From Dromiciops gliroides (Eukaryota; Chordata; Mammalia; Microbiotheria; Microbiotheriidae), in assembly GCF_019393635.1 (NCBI RefSeq), contig NC_057861.1:167626303-167690302 (forward strand): a stretch of 64,000 nt of DNA, in the 5' to 3' direction. The notes beneath the pieces were generated by a model. It saw only the letters and a program-made list of their open reading frames with translations. It was not told the origin of the DNA and made no database searches. Position numbers and translations under genes: made by a program. Shown piece after piece: positions 1-10,254 of this stretch (positions are counted from its first letter, which is position 1; every line of letters begins with the position of its first letter).

Positions 1-63
1 TTGAACTCGGGCCCTCCTGAATCCAGGGCCAGTGCTCTATCTACTGTGCCACCTAGCTGCCCC
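1..63 (-). mobile_element. Young tRNA-derived SINE (cut by window edge)
   Basis: The 5' part of the abundant marsupial SINE. In sense it starts GGGGCAGCTAGGTGGCACAG, with an A-box-like TGGCNNAGTGG and a box-B-like GAGTTCAA, as expected for a pol III tRNA-derived head. Its 3' part lies outside the window. Confidence 0.85.
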
Positions 64-1161
64 TCAACAATAAAAATTTTGAAAAAGGTAGCTTTAAACG
101 ATTGGACTAAGTCAGAGTTAAACTGATATTTGGGTTTAAGTTTACTCAGAGTAGTCTCTCTGACATACTTACGGTATCAGTCTATGTCAGTACTAGAGAA
201 TGAGTGGCTGACAACATCCAGGTACACACTCTTTTAATCAAGGTTTTAAAATTCTGAGATCTTGTGAATAAGAACCTTGGTCTCCCTCATTGATAGACTG
301 ATTCCCCTTCTGTTTACCTAAGATTTAGCATTCTCACATAGGAATTTTTTTTAAGAACTTGAGTGAATTATGTGAAGTACAGACACAAAGCACTTTGATT
401 GGCTTGCAATAGTAGGTCATCTTGGTGTTGAGTGAATAACTTATTTATAGTAAGGCACAGAAATTTAGAACAAATGTAAATGACTCCAAAAGTCAAATTT
501 AAATGACTCCTTTGCTTCACATTATGAGTAACTGTATAGATTTATCTTCAGATGGGTTCCAAAGCTGATTTCCAAAGTGTCTTTGGAGAAAAGTGATTTA
601 ATAAATATTAGAGAGGACTGGGAATTGATTTTTAATATTTTAAAGCAACTTTTCAATTAAATAAACAGGTTAAGTGCATATAATGTACCATGGTCCTTTA
701 CTAAGGGCTATGGCTAAAAAGATTAAGACCCTGCTCTTAAGAAATTTATAGTCTAATAGGGAAGAGGACAAGAAGGTCAAGTTGTAAAGTATATTGACAC
801 ATAACTGGCTATTTCTTTGTTTTGTGATCTTAAGTGAGGCATTATAGCAAAATTTGATTGCTAAAATCTAGGACAAGGCTAGATACTTGGGGTGTAGGGG
901 AAGATGACTATGATCAGATTAATAACTTGTTAAGAGAATTTTGGTTGCTTAGACTCACAAAATGAGTCTAGCTCCTCTGCTATAAAACATCTCTCTTTAA
1001 TATATTAAGTTTTGTTTTAGTGGGTATCATGTGGAGATTTAGAATAGAAGAAATTCAGTTATCCATGATGATACAGTGGCACAAATGAGAAAAGTACCCA
1101 GAGTAATTTAATTTATTCATCTTTGATTCTAGAATCTTTTATTGTTTATAGAAGATTCCCT

Positions 1162-1316
1162 CTTTTTTTCCTTTTTTTTTGGCAGGGCAATGGGGGTTAA
1201 GTGATTTGCCCAGGGTCACACAGCTAGTAAGTGTCAAGTATCTGAGGCCGGATTTGGACTCAGGTTCTCCTGAATCCAGGGCCAATGCTTTATCCACTGC
1301 ACCACCTAGCTGCCCC
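1162..1316 (-). mobile_element. Young tRNA-derived SINE
   Basis: Full-length copy in minus orientation with poly(T), flanked by AGAAGATTCCCT at 1150-1161 and 1318-1329. Open frames on both strands here are SINE-encoded artefacts. Confidence 0.9.
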
Positions 1317-1756
1317 CAGAAGATTCCCTTTTTTAAAAAATGGGAAGGAAAGGAGAGGAAGTGGTGATATTTAAATATGATCAAAGAATTAAAATGAATC
1401 TTTAAGAAAGCATAAGTGACAATAGGGAATGAGAGCCTTAGACATGTTATAAGTGATAGCAGAAAAATAACCTGATCTCAGAAATAACATGTACAAAGAC
1501 ATAATTTTATAATCTATAAAAAAGGTAAAAAATTGAGAGTTGAGCATAGAGAATTTGGAGGGTGGGTGATAGGGAGAATGGAATATTGAATTACGTGATT
1601 TTAAAATGTTCCCTTTCCTAGTATGTCTTAAATAAAGGGGAGCTTCTTTGATCAATTAATATAGCTTTCATTGATTTATATAGACAGACCTGCTAGGGTA
1701 TTCATACATTAGACTGATATTTATTATTTATTATTTGTAACAAATGTAGTCCGGGG

Positions 1757-1902
1757 TGGGGCAGCTAGGTGGCACAGTGGATAAAGCACTGGCCCTGGAT
1801 CCAGGAGGACCTGAGTTCAAATCCGGCCTCAGATACTTGACACTTACTAGCTGTGTGACCCTGGGCAAGTCACTTAACCCTCGTTGCCTAAAAAAAAAAA
1901 AA
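1757..1902 (+). mobile_element. Young tRNA-derived SINE
   Basis: Full-length plus-strand copy from GTGGGGCAGCTAGG to a 13-nt poly(A). No clear target duplication seen. Confidence 0.9.
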
Positions 1903-2674
1903 ATTCTCAAAATACTATACATGTACCAGTACATTCCCAATAGAAGACATTGAGAATTCTCCCCCATAATGTAGATTCCCATAAAGCCTAGATCAGAATG
2001 GAAAGCCAGTCAGTCATACATAGTTTAGATAAGATTTTCAGAAAGTCAAATCTTGATTTCCTAAGTCCAGGTAGGAGGCTGCCTGGGTTTTAGTACTAAG
2101 CCCATTACATGCCTTGACCATAGTCAGCCCTTGATATGTATTTGCAGAATGAATAATTGTGTGTCCCTGAAATAGGAAGGAATGGCTTACTGATTTTTCA
2201 TTCTCGTCACAACAGATTGGTGACAAGCAATACAGGATATGGAATTTGAGAAGGATGATAGCTATGAGTTTAATTGTATTTTTCACAAGATCCTTTCATA
2301 ATCTATTCGTGTAAAAGGTCTCGATTATAAAACATAATCGGCCAGTCCCATGATAATGCTTTGGGATTTGTTTACTCATCTGCAGAGAGCTTTAAGGAAG
2401 AAAGCACAATTTAGAATCTAAATAGTTATAGTTCTTGGCATTTTTATGTTTTTACATTATAACAACTTTTAGAACTGTGAAACCCCCCATCTTGACAAAG
2501 GAAAGGTGGTAAAATATTGAGAATTTTAAGAGACCCATACCCTAATGTTTATTTGACTGTAGAGAATTTATCTAAGCCTATCTCAGCAGTTAGTATTGTA
2601 AAGTCTGACAATGCTTACTGGGCTATTAGCAATTTAGCTAAATAGCAAATCTTTCTTCATAAATTATAGCATTG

Positions 2675-2821
2675 GGACAGCTAGGTGGCACAGTTGGATA
2701 AAGCACCAGCCCTGGATTCAGGAGGACCTGAGTTCAAATCTAGCCTCTGACACTTGACACTTACTAGCTGTGTGACCCTGGGCAAGTCACTTAACCCCAA
2801 TTGCCACAAACCAAAAAAAAA
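2675..2821 (+). mobile_element. Young tRNA-derived SINE
   Basis: Plus-strand copy flanked by AATTATAGCATT at 2662-2673 and 2826-2837, a 12-bp perfect target-site duplication. Confidence 0.9.
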
Positions 2822-2989
2822 TTAATAATTATAGCATTTTCAGTGTTTTTGCTTCTGTGCTGTGGATGCTGGAAATGAATGCCTTTGACAATAAAAGTAC
2901 ATGTTAACTGTGGTAGGTGGTGCTGTTTCTTTGCTGTTATTTATTGCCTCTTAATGAAGCAATAATGATAGTGAAATAGCTAGTTTTAA

Positions 2990-3024
2990 TATGGTATTAT
3001 TATATGCCAGGCACTGTGCTCATA

Positions 3025-3070
<46 letters not shown>

Positions 3071-3297
3071 TATATGTATATGTAATATGGATACATGCAT
3101 ACACACATCCTGTTTGTTCCTCAAACAACCCTAGGAGGTGGTAGGTCGGTGTTGTTATCCCCATTTTGTGGTTGAGGAAGCTAAGGTAAACAAGTTAAAT
3201 GACTTACTCAGAGTCACATAGTAAGTGTTTGAGGTGAGTTTTGTACTAGGGTCTTCCTAATTCCAACGCTTTGTCCACTGTACCACCGAGGTGCCCC
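2990..3297 (-). mobile_element. CORE-SINE (MIR/MAR type) with CA microsatellite
   Basis: Minus-orientation CORE-SINE with the segment CCCCATTTTGTGGTTGAGGA and the tRNA-like end near 3290. It is interrupted by (AC)20 at 3027-3066. Moderately diverged. Confidence 0.75.
3027..3066. repeat. (AC)n microsatellite
   Basis: About 20 uninterrupted AC units inside the CORE-SINE; likely length-polymorphic. Confidence 0.95.
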
Positions 3298-4328
3298 ATC
3301 ACAACAATGGCCTTTCATCAAGGCCATTTACAAGTATAGTTGACATCCAGTGCTATGTTCAGTTCATGTGTATCGAATTAGAAATAGATACAAAAACATG
3401 GACTCAAAATTATGTAGCGGCCACAGCCAATTCTCTCATCACAAAATTTTCAGAATCCTTATGTTAATCCACATGCTTCACAAAACCAGTCCTCCAGTGT
3501 TCTGTGCTTCCGGACACCAACCAGATCTTCCCCTTTTTTACATAACAAATTATTACCTCCAAAGTAATTCCAATATTTTTATTCTTGTGTGAGTTGTACC
3601 ACACATCTCCTAAATGCGTTCTGAAAACAAAATACTACCCAAAGGAGCCATGTCTAATTTTTCTTCTGAAATATTTTGCAAGGGGCTTTTTGTCATTTCT
3701 GGTGGCTTGTAGATATGTTATCTTACTAGATTTTCAGAATACAGGCCTGGGGTTTGTTTCTGGAATATTCTTATGCAAACGTGGATTTGAGTCTTTTGGA
3801 GGAGGGGAGGGGAGGATTTGTGTATGTGCATGCATGCTTGAGTCATCTGAATGCTTAGTTAAGCAACTTAAACTATACTTACTAAGTAACCCCAAAGCTG
3901 TGACTATCTATCCTGAATGCACAAAGCTCTCCTTTCTTATAGATCCACTCTCTCTGTCTTCATTGGGTTACTCACCCCTTCCTTGTTTTTCCACCTTTGG
4001 GAACTGGGCTTCCTGTGTGAAGCAATCTCGTGAGTTGTGAGAAGCACAGTCACCCCTGAGGAGGCAGGACAGTTTGTGTAGAAGTACTGACTAATCTGCC
4101 TGCCTTGTCAGACTAACTCTGAAAATGCAGCTTCTCTGGCCTTGAAGAATTTACATGCAAGCATTGGCATCACCAGAGGTGGACTGGGGCCAAGGAAAGG
4201 AAAACAGGTTTCCTGGGGCTGTGGGTGGGTGGGTGAGTGCTAGTTATGACCCTGGGGGCTGTTGCAAAGGGATCTTGGCCTGGCACACATTTTCATTGAA
4301 ACTCTTCCTTCTGTGTTTTTCCATACAG

Positions 4329-5138
4329 ATAGTCAGTCAGACCCAGAGATTCCAGTTATAGGCAACGAAGTGCTTGACCTCACCTCAAGGGAAAAAGAGC
4401 AGCAGCAGTCAGAGGGCGCTCCTGAACCCAGCCAGGAAACAAAAGGCCATCCTACTGAGGAGGCAAAGGAGAAAATTCCCTCAGGTGAGGGAAGAGAAGA
4501 GGAGGGAGGAGGAGATCCACGGGAAGAAGAGGAAGAGGAGGGGCTGGAAGAGAAACCAGAGGATCCAGAGGATGATTGTGTCAGCAACAAAAGTCTGGAC
4601 CTTAACTTTGCCAGCAAGCTGATGGACTTCAAACTGGCCGAGAGTGACCATGGAGTATCTGCTGGAGGAAGCCCTTCTGAGCAGGATAAGAAGCATGCCT
4701 GTGACATCTGTGGGAAGAGCTTCAAGTTTGCAGGAACCCTAACGCGCCACAAAAAAGCCCACGCTCACGAAGAGCACAGGGAGGAGAAAGCCAGTGAGGA
4801 AGAGGGCAAGAGTGGCGGCACTGAGCAATCAGTGAGCCCTTCCGCTGCAGAGCCGGTCCTTGACCGCGATGAAAGCCCAGGGGACTTGAAGGTGGTAGAA
4901 TCCCCATCTGGGGGCGAAGTCCCTGGTGGGAGGGAAAATGAGGAGAGCGAGAGCCTCTCTGAAGGGGAGGGTGCGTCAGAGAGGAAGTCCTCTGAGAAGA
5001 GCGATGATGACAAGAAACCAAAGACAAACGGGACAAAGAGCATCACCAAGGCCGACAAGAGGAAGAAGGTCTGCACTGTGTGTAATAAGAGATTCTGGTC
5101 CCTGCAAGACCTGACGAGACACATGAGGTCCCATACAG
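4329..5138 (+). CDS. RREB1: RREB1 penultimate coding exon (two C2H2 zinc fingers)
   Basis: This exon encodes 270 codons of the C-terminal part of Ras-responsive element binding protein 1, a nuclear DNA-binding transcription factor. The 5' boundary is a pyrimidine-rich tract ending CCATACAG at 4328, and the 3' boundary is ACAG|GTAAGG with GT at 5139-5140. A finger CDICGK..RHKKAH lies at 4700-4762 (about residues 125-145 of the exon). A second, CTVCNK..RHMRSH, lies at 5072-5134 (residues 248-268). Between and before them are long acidic, Ser/Glu-rich stretches (for example 4497-4560), low-complexity linkers typical of this protein. VLDLTSRE near the start resembles a CtBP-binding P-x-D-L-S motif but lacks the proline. 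Splicing to 8853 restores the TGERPYKC linker in frame. The open frame extends upstream to 4262, but that part is intron. Identification is from recalled family sequence and from the SSR1 neighbour, not from a search. Confidence 0.9.
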
Positions 5139-5288
5139 GTAAGGATACCACATCTGAAGGACAGCAAGAAATGAATCAGGCTCTCAGAAATGTAAAGTAT
5201 AAACAGAATTGGGGGGTGGGAGCTTTCTGAGAAGGAGGACTCTGCTACACTTAGATGAAATCAGCTTTACCTCTTTCAGGACACTTTT

Positions 5289-5437
5289 TTTTTTTTTTTC
5301 CTGGGGCAATGAGGAGGGTTAAGTGATTTGCCCAGGATCACACAGCTAGTAAGTGTCAAGTGTCTGAGGCCAGGTTTGAACTCAGGTTCTCCTGAATCCA
5401 GGGCCGGTGCTCTATCCATTGCACCACCTAGCTGCCC
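5289..5437 (-). mobile_element. Young tRNA-derived SINE
   Basis: Nearly full SINE in minus orientation with poly(T) head. It is flanked by AGGACACTTTT at 5278-5288 and 5438-5448, the same duplication used by the L1 to its right. Two insertions therefore used one site. Confidence 0.9.
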
Positions 5438-5448
5438 AGGACACTTTT

Positions 5449-5614
5449 TTTTTTTTTTTACATATAAGGTATTTTATTTTTTCAGTTACATGTAAAGATA
5501 GTTCTCAACTTTTGTTTATACAAGCTTTACAATTTCAGATTTTTCTCCCTCCCTCCCCTCCCTCCCCCCTCCCCTAGACAGCAGGTAATCTGATATAGGT
5601 TATATCTATATCTC

Positions 5615-5652
<38 letters not shown>

Positions 5653-7294
5653 ATAACATTAATCCTATGTCTGCATTAATCCTGTTACAAGAGAAAAAAT
5701 CAGAGCAGTGATGCAAAACCTCAAAATAGGAAAAAAAAAAAAACAGCACCCAAAACAAAAGAAATAGTATGGTTCAATCAGCATCTATACTCCACAGTTC
5801 TTTCTTTCTTTTTTTTTCTTGGATTTGGAGATCCTCTTCTATCATGAGTTCCCTGGAACTCTTCTGTACCATTGCATTGGTGAGAAGAATATAGTCCATC
5901 ACAGTAGGTCAACACTCAATGTTGATGATACTGTGTACAGTGTTCTTCTGGTTCTGCTCATCTCACTCATCATCAGTTCACGCAAGACCCTCCAGGTTTC
6001 TCTGAACTCCTCCTGTTCATCATTTCTTACAGCACAATAGTATTCTATTGTATTCATATACCACAACTTGTCCAGCCATTCCCCAATTGATGGGCACCCC
6101 CTCAACTTCCAATTCCTTGCTACCACGTAGAGAGCAGCTATAAATATTTTTGTACATGTGGGTCCCTTTCCCCCTTCCATGATTTCTTTGGGCAAAAGAC
6201 CTAAAAGTGGAATTGCTGGGTCAAAGGGTATGCACAGCTTTATCGCCCTTTGGGCATAATTCCAAATTGCTCTCCAGAATGGTTGGATCAGTTCACAGCT
6301 CCACCAACAATGCATTAGTGTTCCAATTTTCCCACAGCTTCTCCAACATTTATTATCTTCCTTTTTTGTCATTTTAGCCAATCTGATAGGTGTCAGGTGG
6401 TACCTCAGAGTTGTTTTAATTTGCATCTCTCTAATCATTAGAGATTTAGAGCATTTTTTCATATGGGAATAGATAGCTTTGGTTTCTTCATCAGAAAACT
6501 GCCTGTTCATATCCTTTGACCATTTCTCAATTGGGGAATGACTTGGATTCTTATAAATTTGATTTAATTCCCTATATATTTTAGAGATGAGGCCTTTATC
6601 AGAAGTACTGGCCTCAAAAATTGTTTCCCAGCTTTCTGCCTCCCTTCTAATTTTGGATGCATTGCTTCTGTTTGTACAAAAATTTTTTAATTTATTGTAA
6701 TAAAAATCATCCACTTTGCATTTTATAATATACTCTATCTCTTGTTTGGTCAAAAACTGTTTTCCTTTCCAAAGATCTGATAGGTACACTATTCCTTTCT
6801 CTCCTAATTTACCTGTGGTATCACCTCTTATGTCTAAATCATGTATCCATTTTGACCTTATTTTAGTATAAGGTGTAAGATGTTGGTCTATGCCTAATTT
6901 CTGCCATACTATCTTCCAGTTTTCCCAGCAGTTTTTGTCAAATACTGAGTTCCTATCCCAGAAGCCGGAGTCTTTGGGTTTATCAAACACTACATTACTA
7001 GTGTCATTTACTACTGCATTTCCTGAGCCTAGCCTATTCCATTGATCTACCATTCTATTTTTTAGCCAGTACCAGATAGTTTTGATGACTGCTGCTTTAT
7101 AGTAAAGCTCCAGGTTTGGTACCGCTAACCCACCTTCCTGTGAATTTTTTTTCATTATTTCCCTGGATATTCTTGATTTTTTGTTTTTCCAGTTGAATTT
7201 TGTTACTGTTTTTTCTAGCAATATAAAATAATTTTTATGTAGTCTGATTGGTATGGCACTGAATAAGTAAATTAATTTAGGCAGTATTGTGCCC
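5449..7294 (-). mobile_element. L1 LINE, 5'-truncated, young
   Basis: The minus-strand insertion begins with its poly(T) at 5449-5459 and is truncated 5' at 7294. It carries the last part of ORF2 and a 3'UTR with a G-rich purine tract (sense strand, 5540-5578). Its target-site duplication AGGACACTTTT is at 5438-5448 and 7295-7305, and ends in TTTT as expected for L1 endonuclease. The open reading frame argues for recent insertion. An (AT)n run lies at 5605-5650. Confidence 0.9.
5899..7291 (-). CDS. L1 ORF2p C-terminal fragment (464 codons, open)
   Basis: Minus-strand reading from the truncation point to TGA at 5899 with no internal stop. It contains the conserved block after the reverse transcriptase (NLELYYKAAVIKTIWYWLKN) and the Cys-rich C-terminal motif C-x3-C-x7-H-x4-C (CWRSC..HCWWSC). 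It ends SSTLSVDLL. The reverse-transcriptase core and endonuclease are absent, so it cannot retrotranspose itself. There is no start-codon context; it is a truncated copy, not a host gene. Confidence 0.85.
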
Positions 7295-7659
7295 AGGACA
7301 CTTTTGATAAATTTCCTTTTACCTAGTAGAGTTTGTATTACCTACCTTGAATAAGTAGGTGGTTCTTTGGGAAGGACCGGCCTATCTAGCATGTAGTAGT
7401 CCTGCTGTAGCCACTCCAGTTCAGGCTTTTGATTGTATTTGCCACAGAAACAAGATGAATTCTTGTCCCCTCATTTGGAATCAATTCAGTCAAAACCATA
7501 AGTAATAGTGCAGCTGGGCTCAAAGAAGGAAGCTGTCTGTGGTACAAATTTGTCATCATTCCCCAAATCTTCATAAAGTGTGCAGTGCGTTTCCTAACAT
7601 TTCACACATCATCTTTCAATTTAAATTGCTGCTTCAATTTCTTGATAGTGAAATGAGTT

Positions 7660-7885
7660 TGATTGTACAGGGACTTTGATAAGAGTCCTTACTCTTGGGT
7701 TAGGAATTTTAAACGGGTTGAAATCCCAGTTCTCATGACCACTGTCTTGGCTGGCCTTGGCTCAATCATGTCATCTTCCTGACCCTGATGTAATATGGGG
7801 ATAATACCTTTATGTAATAGGGATTGTTTAGAGGATCAAATGAAATCATGTATGTGAAAATAATTTGTCAATGATAAAACACAGT
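7660..7885 (+). mobile_element. Degenerate MIR-like CORE-SINE
   Basis: Weak match to MIR: AAATCCCAGTTCTCATGACC, then CTGACCCTGATGTAATATGGGGATAATACC and GATCAAATGAAATCATG. Old and diverged. Confidence 0.5.
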
Positions 7886-8194
7886 GTTTAAACGCCAGCT
7901 TATCATTGCTCTTTTCCAGGAGCATTATTAGCTGACTTGTTTGCTTTCCACCCTAATATACTGTCCCATTCCCAAGACCAGGGTGGCAAGCCAGTGTGAT
8001 CTCACTCCTTTTGTATCTCGTTATCTCTAGAGGGTATATCAAAGTCTTCAAATAAATCATAGTCAGATATAGTAAATTAGTTCTTTTGACAAGCAGAATG
8101 AGTCCTTTTTGCTTATTATAAGCCCCAAAGATACAGGATTCCTTTTCATAGGGTTAGGCCAATTCATCTATGCTGCATGTTTCTTCTCTCCACC

Positions 8195-8218
8195 CCGGCC
8201 GCGCCCCCCCCCCCCCCT
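8195..8218. repeat. C-rich low-complexity tract
   Basis: CCCCGGCCGCG followed by about 14 C. No promoter or CpG-island context is visible beyond this short tract. Confidence 0.8.
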
Positions 8219-8852
8219 CCACTCCACACACACTCATAGTTCATGCATGGTGAACTAAACCCTAGTGTTTCTGCTTATACATGAGGGGTTTTAAAGGACT
8301 TTGGAATGTGAACCTCTTCAGAGGAGATATTCTTAGGTTTCTGAGCAGGTGGTGTCCTCAGCTGCTCAGTAGGGGCTAAGAAGCACAGCTGTTCCAGTAC
8401 AAGTCCACAGAGTGTTTCCCGGGACATATCTTATTTATTAAATGTTACTTATAATTTCTGTGCCTTCTCCTGGAACCTTGACCATTAGTTCCTGTTCTGG
8501 GGAGAAGGGGTATATATTCTCATAGGCTTCTCAGATATCTGCATGGGGCCATTCAGTATTTATTCTCAGTAGGACATTAATCAAGTTGCCTAAATTAAGA
8601 TGGTGGTTTTTGGCCTACATCAGTAAGAAGTGGGATCTGGAAATTCAAAGTGACAAAACATTTCCCCGTTCCTTCTTGTGTCCTATATCTCTCCACCTAA
8701 GGCAACAAAGGAGATTGATATCTTTTTTCTTTATCCATTTTGATATCCAATCTTTTACATTGACAGATGAGTGTGTAATACAGTGAAGATTGCTATTCTT
8801 AGAGCAAGACCTGTGTCTGCAGAAATTAATTTCTTTTCTCCTGTTACTCCAG

Positions 8853-9376
8853 GGGAAAGACCATATAAATGTCAGACCTGTGAGCGGACCTTCACCTTGA
8901 AGCACAGCCTGGTTCGTCATCAGCGTATTCATCAGAAAGCAAAAAACACAAGGCACCATGGGAAGGAAAGTGACAAGGAAGATCGGGGTGAGGATGACAG
9001 TGAGAATGAGTCCATCCATAGTGGCAACAATCCACTCTCAGAAAATGAGGGAGACTCCACTCCAAATCTCAACAGCCATTCAGCTGTTACTCGAAGCCGG
9101 AGAGAGAGCTTGGCCAATGCAGCCAAGGATTCAGGTCGTCAGGAGGAGAAATCTGGAGGAAGGACGGCTGGTGTTTGTCTAGCTGAGTCCAGCAAAAGTG
9201 CCCAGAAGCCGGCCACGGGGGCCGGCACAAAGGACCAGGAGTCTCAGGGTAGCACAGATCACGAGAGCCCAGCAGGCTTCATTCAAGATCTGTTGGACAT
9301 GCAAAGCAAGAGGCCTCCTGCAAACCACATCCTTGCCTCTTCAGATAGTGCACCCCAACTTGTGGGAATGGAATGA
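8853..9376 (+). CDS. RREB1: RREB1 terminal coding exon (last zinc finger and C-terminus)
   Basis: The exon begins after the acceptor TTACTCCAG (AG at 8851-8852) and continues the split glycine codon from 5138, giving SHTG-ERPYKC. One C2H2 finger, CQTCER..RHQRIH, lies at 8870-8932 (residues 6-26 here). With the finger at 5072-5134 it forms a tandem pair across the intron, the usual arrangement for sequence-specific DNA contact. The rest ([16 protein letters not shown] onward) is a charged, serine-rich tail without fingers, ending APQLVGME and TGA at 9374-9376. Total 173 codons plus stop, with no frame damage. The in-frame sequence upstream of 8853 (from 8771) is intron and not part of the protein. 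Confidence 0.9.
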
Positions 9377-10213
9377 CTCAGGGGAAGTAATCCAGTCACC
9401 CGTCTATCCCCAGCACATAGACTAAAGCCAGCAGAGCAAAAGTACCCCAAATCTGTAGTACACTGGATTTCCTCAGTGACTCCAGTTGTCGGGGAGTGAA
9501 AGAGAGAGGGAGAGGGAGAGAGGGAAAAGAAGAAAAGAAGTATGGCAGACTGACCCCAGTGCCATAGCCCTTTCAGTATAACGATGCAAGAGACTATACA
9601 GGATATACTGATTCTGAGTGCCTTACTACTTTATTAAATCTTTTGGTATCATTGACCTTTTTTTTTTTTTCAAAATGATTTTTAAAAAATATTTTAATGA
9701 ATTATTTGGAGAGGACCTTTTTCATTTAAGCATTAATGTTACCTTTTTGTATTGGTGTGCGTGAGCCTGTTCGCGTGGAACTTTGATAGTTGCCGTGTTT
9801 TGTTCTGTGAGCCGAAAGTGGGGAAAAGAAACCAATGCCCTTGGATACCACAGCTAATAACTGGAAGAAAATGATGTGAATTTCATGTACCAGAGGAAAA
9901 ATTGGATGAGATGTTAATTACTCAGAGACGTTTTTGTACTTACTACATGATGGAGCTCTGATCTGGTCCCAGGTATTGAGACAAGTGGTTGATGAAGGTA
10001 TTCAAAATTGGTTCAAGCCAAAACCAGGAAAGATGTTAGCTTCAACCTCATGCTTGTTTCCACTCTTTTCGGCATTAGAAATGGTGTTATTGTTCAATGT
10101 TTTAAGACTTTTTCTGGACTGAGCATACAGAGAAGAGTTACCTTAGCAACTTTAACCTATGGAAATTATGCACAGCTGTCATATGTTTGATTTTTTTTTT
10201 GCTTCAATATATG

Positions 10214-10254
10214 TATTATTATTATTATTGTTATTATTATTATTATTATTATTT
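10214..10254. repeat. (TTA)n microsatellite in RREB1 3'UTR
   Basis: About 13 TTA/TTG units within the 3'UTR. Confidence 0.9.

Larger units (their letters stand above)
1..4328 (+). other. RREB1: RREB1 intron (partial)
   Basis: Sequence upstream of the exon at 4329. It contains four young SINEs and one CORE-SINE with a CA microsatellite (listed separately). I see nothing else identifiable in 64-1150, 1330-1740, 1920-2660 or 3300-4328. Open frames at 3350-4040 lack codon or motif evidence. Confidence 0.7.
5139..8852 (+). other. RREB1: RREB1 last intron
   Basis: Bounded by GTAAGG at 5139 and TTACTCCAG at 8852. It contains a SINE (5289-5437), a 5'-truncated L1 (5449-7294), a degenerate CORE-SINE (about 7660-7885) and a C-rich tract (8195-8218). 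The remainder (7900-8850) shows nothing identifiable. Confidence 0.8.

Noticed and set aside
1139-1384. Recurrent open frames on both strands of SINEs (GLSDLPRVTQLVSVK.. and GGAVDKALALDSG..)
   Set aside because: The same peptides recur at every SINE copy across the window. They come from the repeat and are not genes.
1757-1860. tRNA gene suggested by A-box/B-box-like sequence in SINE heads
   Set aside because: The head is part of a complete repeated SINE with poly(A) and target duplications, and does not fold as a true tRNA with an intact anticodon arm.
3585-4040. 151-codon open frame upstream of the RREB1 exon
   Set aside because: No domain, no splice-site pairing and no resemblance to known protein; sits in intron.
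4262-4328. Open frame extending RREB1 coding upstream of 4329
   Set aside because: A good acceptor (CCATACAG at 4328) precedes recognisable protein, and the upstream peptide is unlike RREB1. It is intron read-through.
4333-5167. Minus-strand and other-frame open reading frames over the RREB1 exon
   Set aside because: They are shadows of the real coding strand in a purine-rich exon and lack independent motifs.
8771-8852. In-frame sequence and start before the RREB1 terminal exon
   Set aside because: The acceptor at 8851-8852 joins exactly to the donor at 5139 and restores the zinc-finger linker, so this is intron.
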